Positions 63,664 to 64,000 of a stretch of 64,000 nucleotides of DNA are shown here, one piece after another; the first letter of the stretch is position 1, and every line of letters starts with the position of its first letter. The stretch is from positions 620,001 to 684,000 of the forward strand of contig NZ_JACSQL010000001.1 in the NCBI RefSeq assembly GCF_014836635.1, written 5' to 3'. The position numbers were made by a program, and so were the translations under genes. The notes under the pieces are model-generated. The model searched no databases. It was not told the origin of the DNA and saw only the letters and a program-made list of their open reading frames with translations. The stretch comes from Paenibacillus gallinarum. Lineage in GTDB: Bacteria; Bacillota; Bacilli; Paenibacillales; Paenibacillaceae.

Positions 63664-64000
63664 TTAACCGGGATGTACTTCGTTAGAAGCAGGAGCACCT
63701 TCGGGAGCATATTTATCATCAATAAAGGTTTGGATTTCCTCAATCGATTTACCTTCTGCTTTAAGCTCTACGGTATCTCGTAGTTCTTCTAGACAAATAC
63801 CGCACTGAGCACCGTGATCGGTCCATGTCACTTCACCTTTCTCTTCAGAAGCGATGAAGCAGCGGTACAGTGAATCATGAGCTGATTCATAATCCATACA
63901 TCCACAGTAACAGTTGAGCATTTTTAGCTCCTCTTTAACTTGTCCGACAAGAGCGTAGGTCGCTTGAGTGTTATCTGTATATTTTGCGAGGAACTCAGGC
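63664..64000 (-). CDS. PCYCGC-motif protein, partial
   Basis: The frame is open from the stop at 63664 through the window edge, so the N-terminus (probably with a signal or lipoprotein sequence) is missing. An internal ATG at 63921 is not the real start, since the upstream frame (FLAKYTDNTQATYALV) matches the family. The motif reads NCYCGC in place of PCYCGC, followed by CGICLEE. These proteins occur as surface lipoproteins in Bacilli; the role is unknown. Confidence 0.7.
   Translation of the reverse strand, partial: PEFLAKYTDNTQATYALVGQVKEELKMLNCYCGCMDYESAHDSLYRCFIASEEKGEVTWTDHGAQCGICLEELRDTVELKAEGKSIEEIQTFIDDKYAPEGAPASNEVHPG

Overview
This window reads as a chromosomal segment of a low-to-mid GC, endospore-forming Firmicute, most probably Paenibacillus or a close relative. 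Support for this comes from strong AGGAGG-type ribosome binding sites, frequent TTG and GTG starts, a Tyr T-box in front of tyrS, Bacillus-type families (YtpB, YitT, YugP, YjcZ, YtxG/YtxH, GltC-like, CimA, CspB-like) and AraR-type operators. The taxon is inferred from family content, not from a database search. No prophage, insertion sequence, CRISPR array or rRNA operon was seen; the region is mostly ordinary core genome made of short operons.

Layout. 1-2900: a partial MFS gene fused to a DUF3817 domain, then a T-box leader with tyrS and a solo tRNA-Lys. 2900-8130: a sugar epimerase of the AGE family, an LD-carboxypeptidase, a LysR regulator with a methionine-synthase-like YxjG-type gene, and a solo tRNA-Leu. 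8180-12700: a carbohydrate block, with an AraC regulator divergent from melA (GH4 alpha-galactosidase), then egsA flanked by two near-perfect AraR-type palindromes, then a regulator with a duplicated HTH. 12990-20000: an orphan holin and a run of small conserved proteins, plus racE and an M14 peptidase related to cell-wall metabolism.

20090-36700: an LtaS-like enzyme, an RlmL-type methyltransferase, an O-methyltransferase, an ArsR-type regulator, an MFS exporter, the heme genes hemE-hemH, a CapA/GDPD/FAH cluster, TetR with an ABC-F ATPase, and a coiled-coil gene whose 5' end is broken. 36850-46100: peptidases (M42, PepF with two usable starts), a cold-shock protein, ytpB followed by pfkA, MATE and YitT. 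46140-52600: a DEAD-box helicase with a long leader, an unannotated YjcZ-type microprotein, a probable 6S RNA, tpx, a rhomboid protease and a GltC-like regulator. 52600-64000: YugP, MerR, a coupled DUF294/DnaQ-like pair, a JAMM peptidase, a ResA-like thioredoxin, cimA, dinB, ferredoxin, pyrD, a small alarmone synthetase overlapping a DUF309 gene, and a PCYCGC-motif protein cut by the window end.

The most notable items are the probable 6S RNA, the in-frame dual starts of pepF (exported versus cytosolic form), the AraR-type sites bracketing egsA, the fused DUF3817-MFS gene, several microproteins that are easily missed, and the damaged coiled-coil gene. No wholly new defence or mobile system was found.
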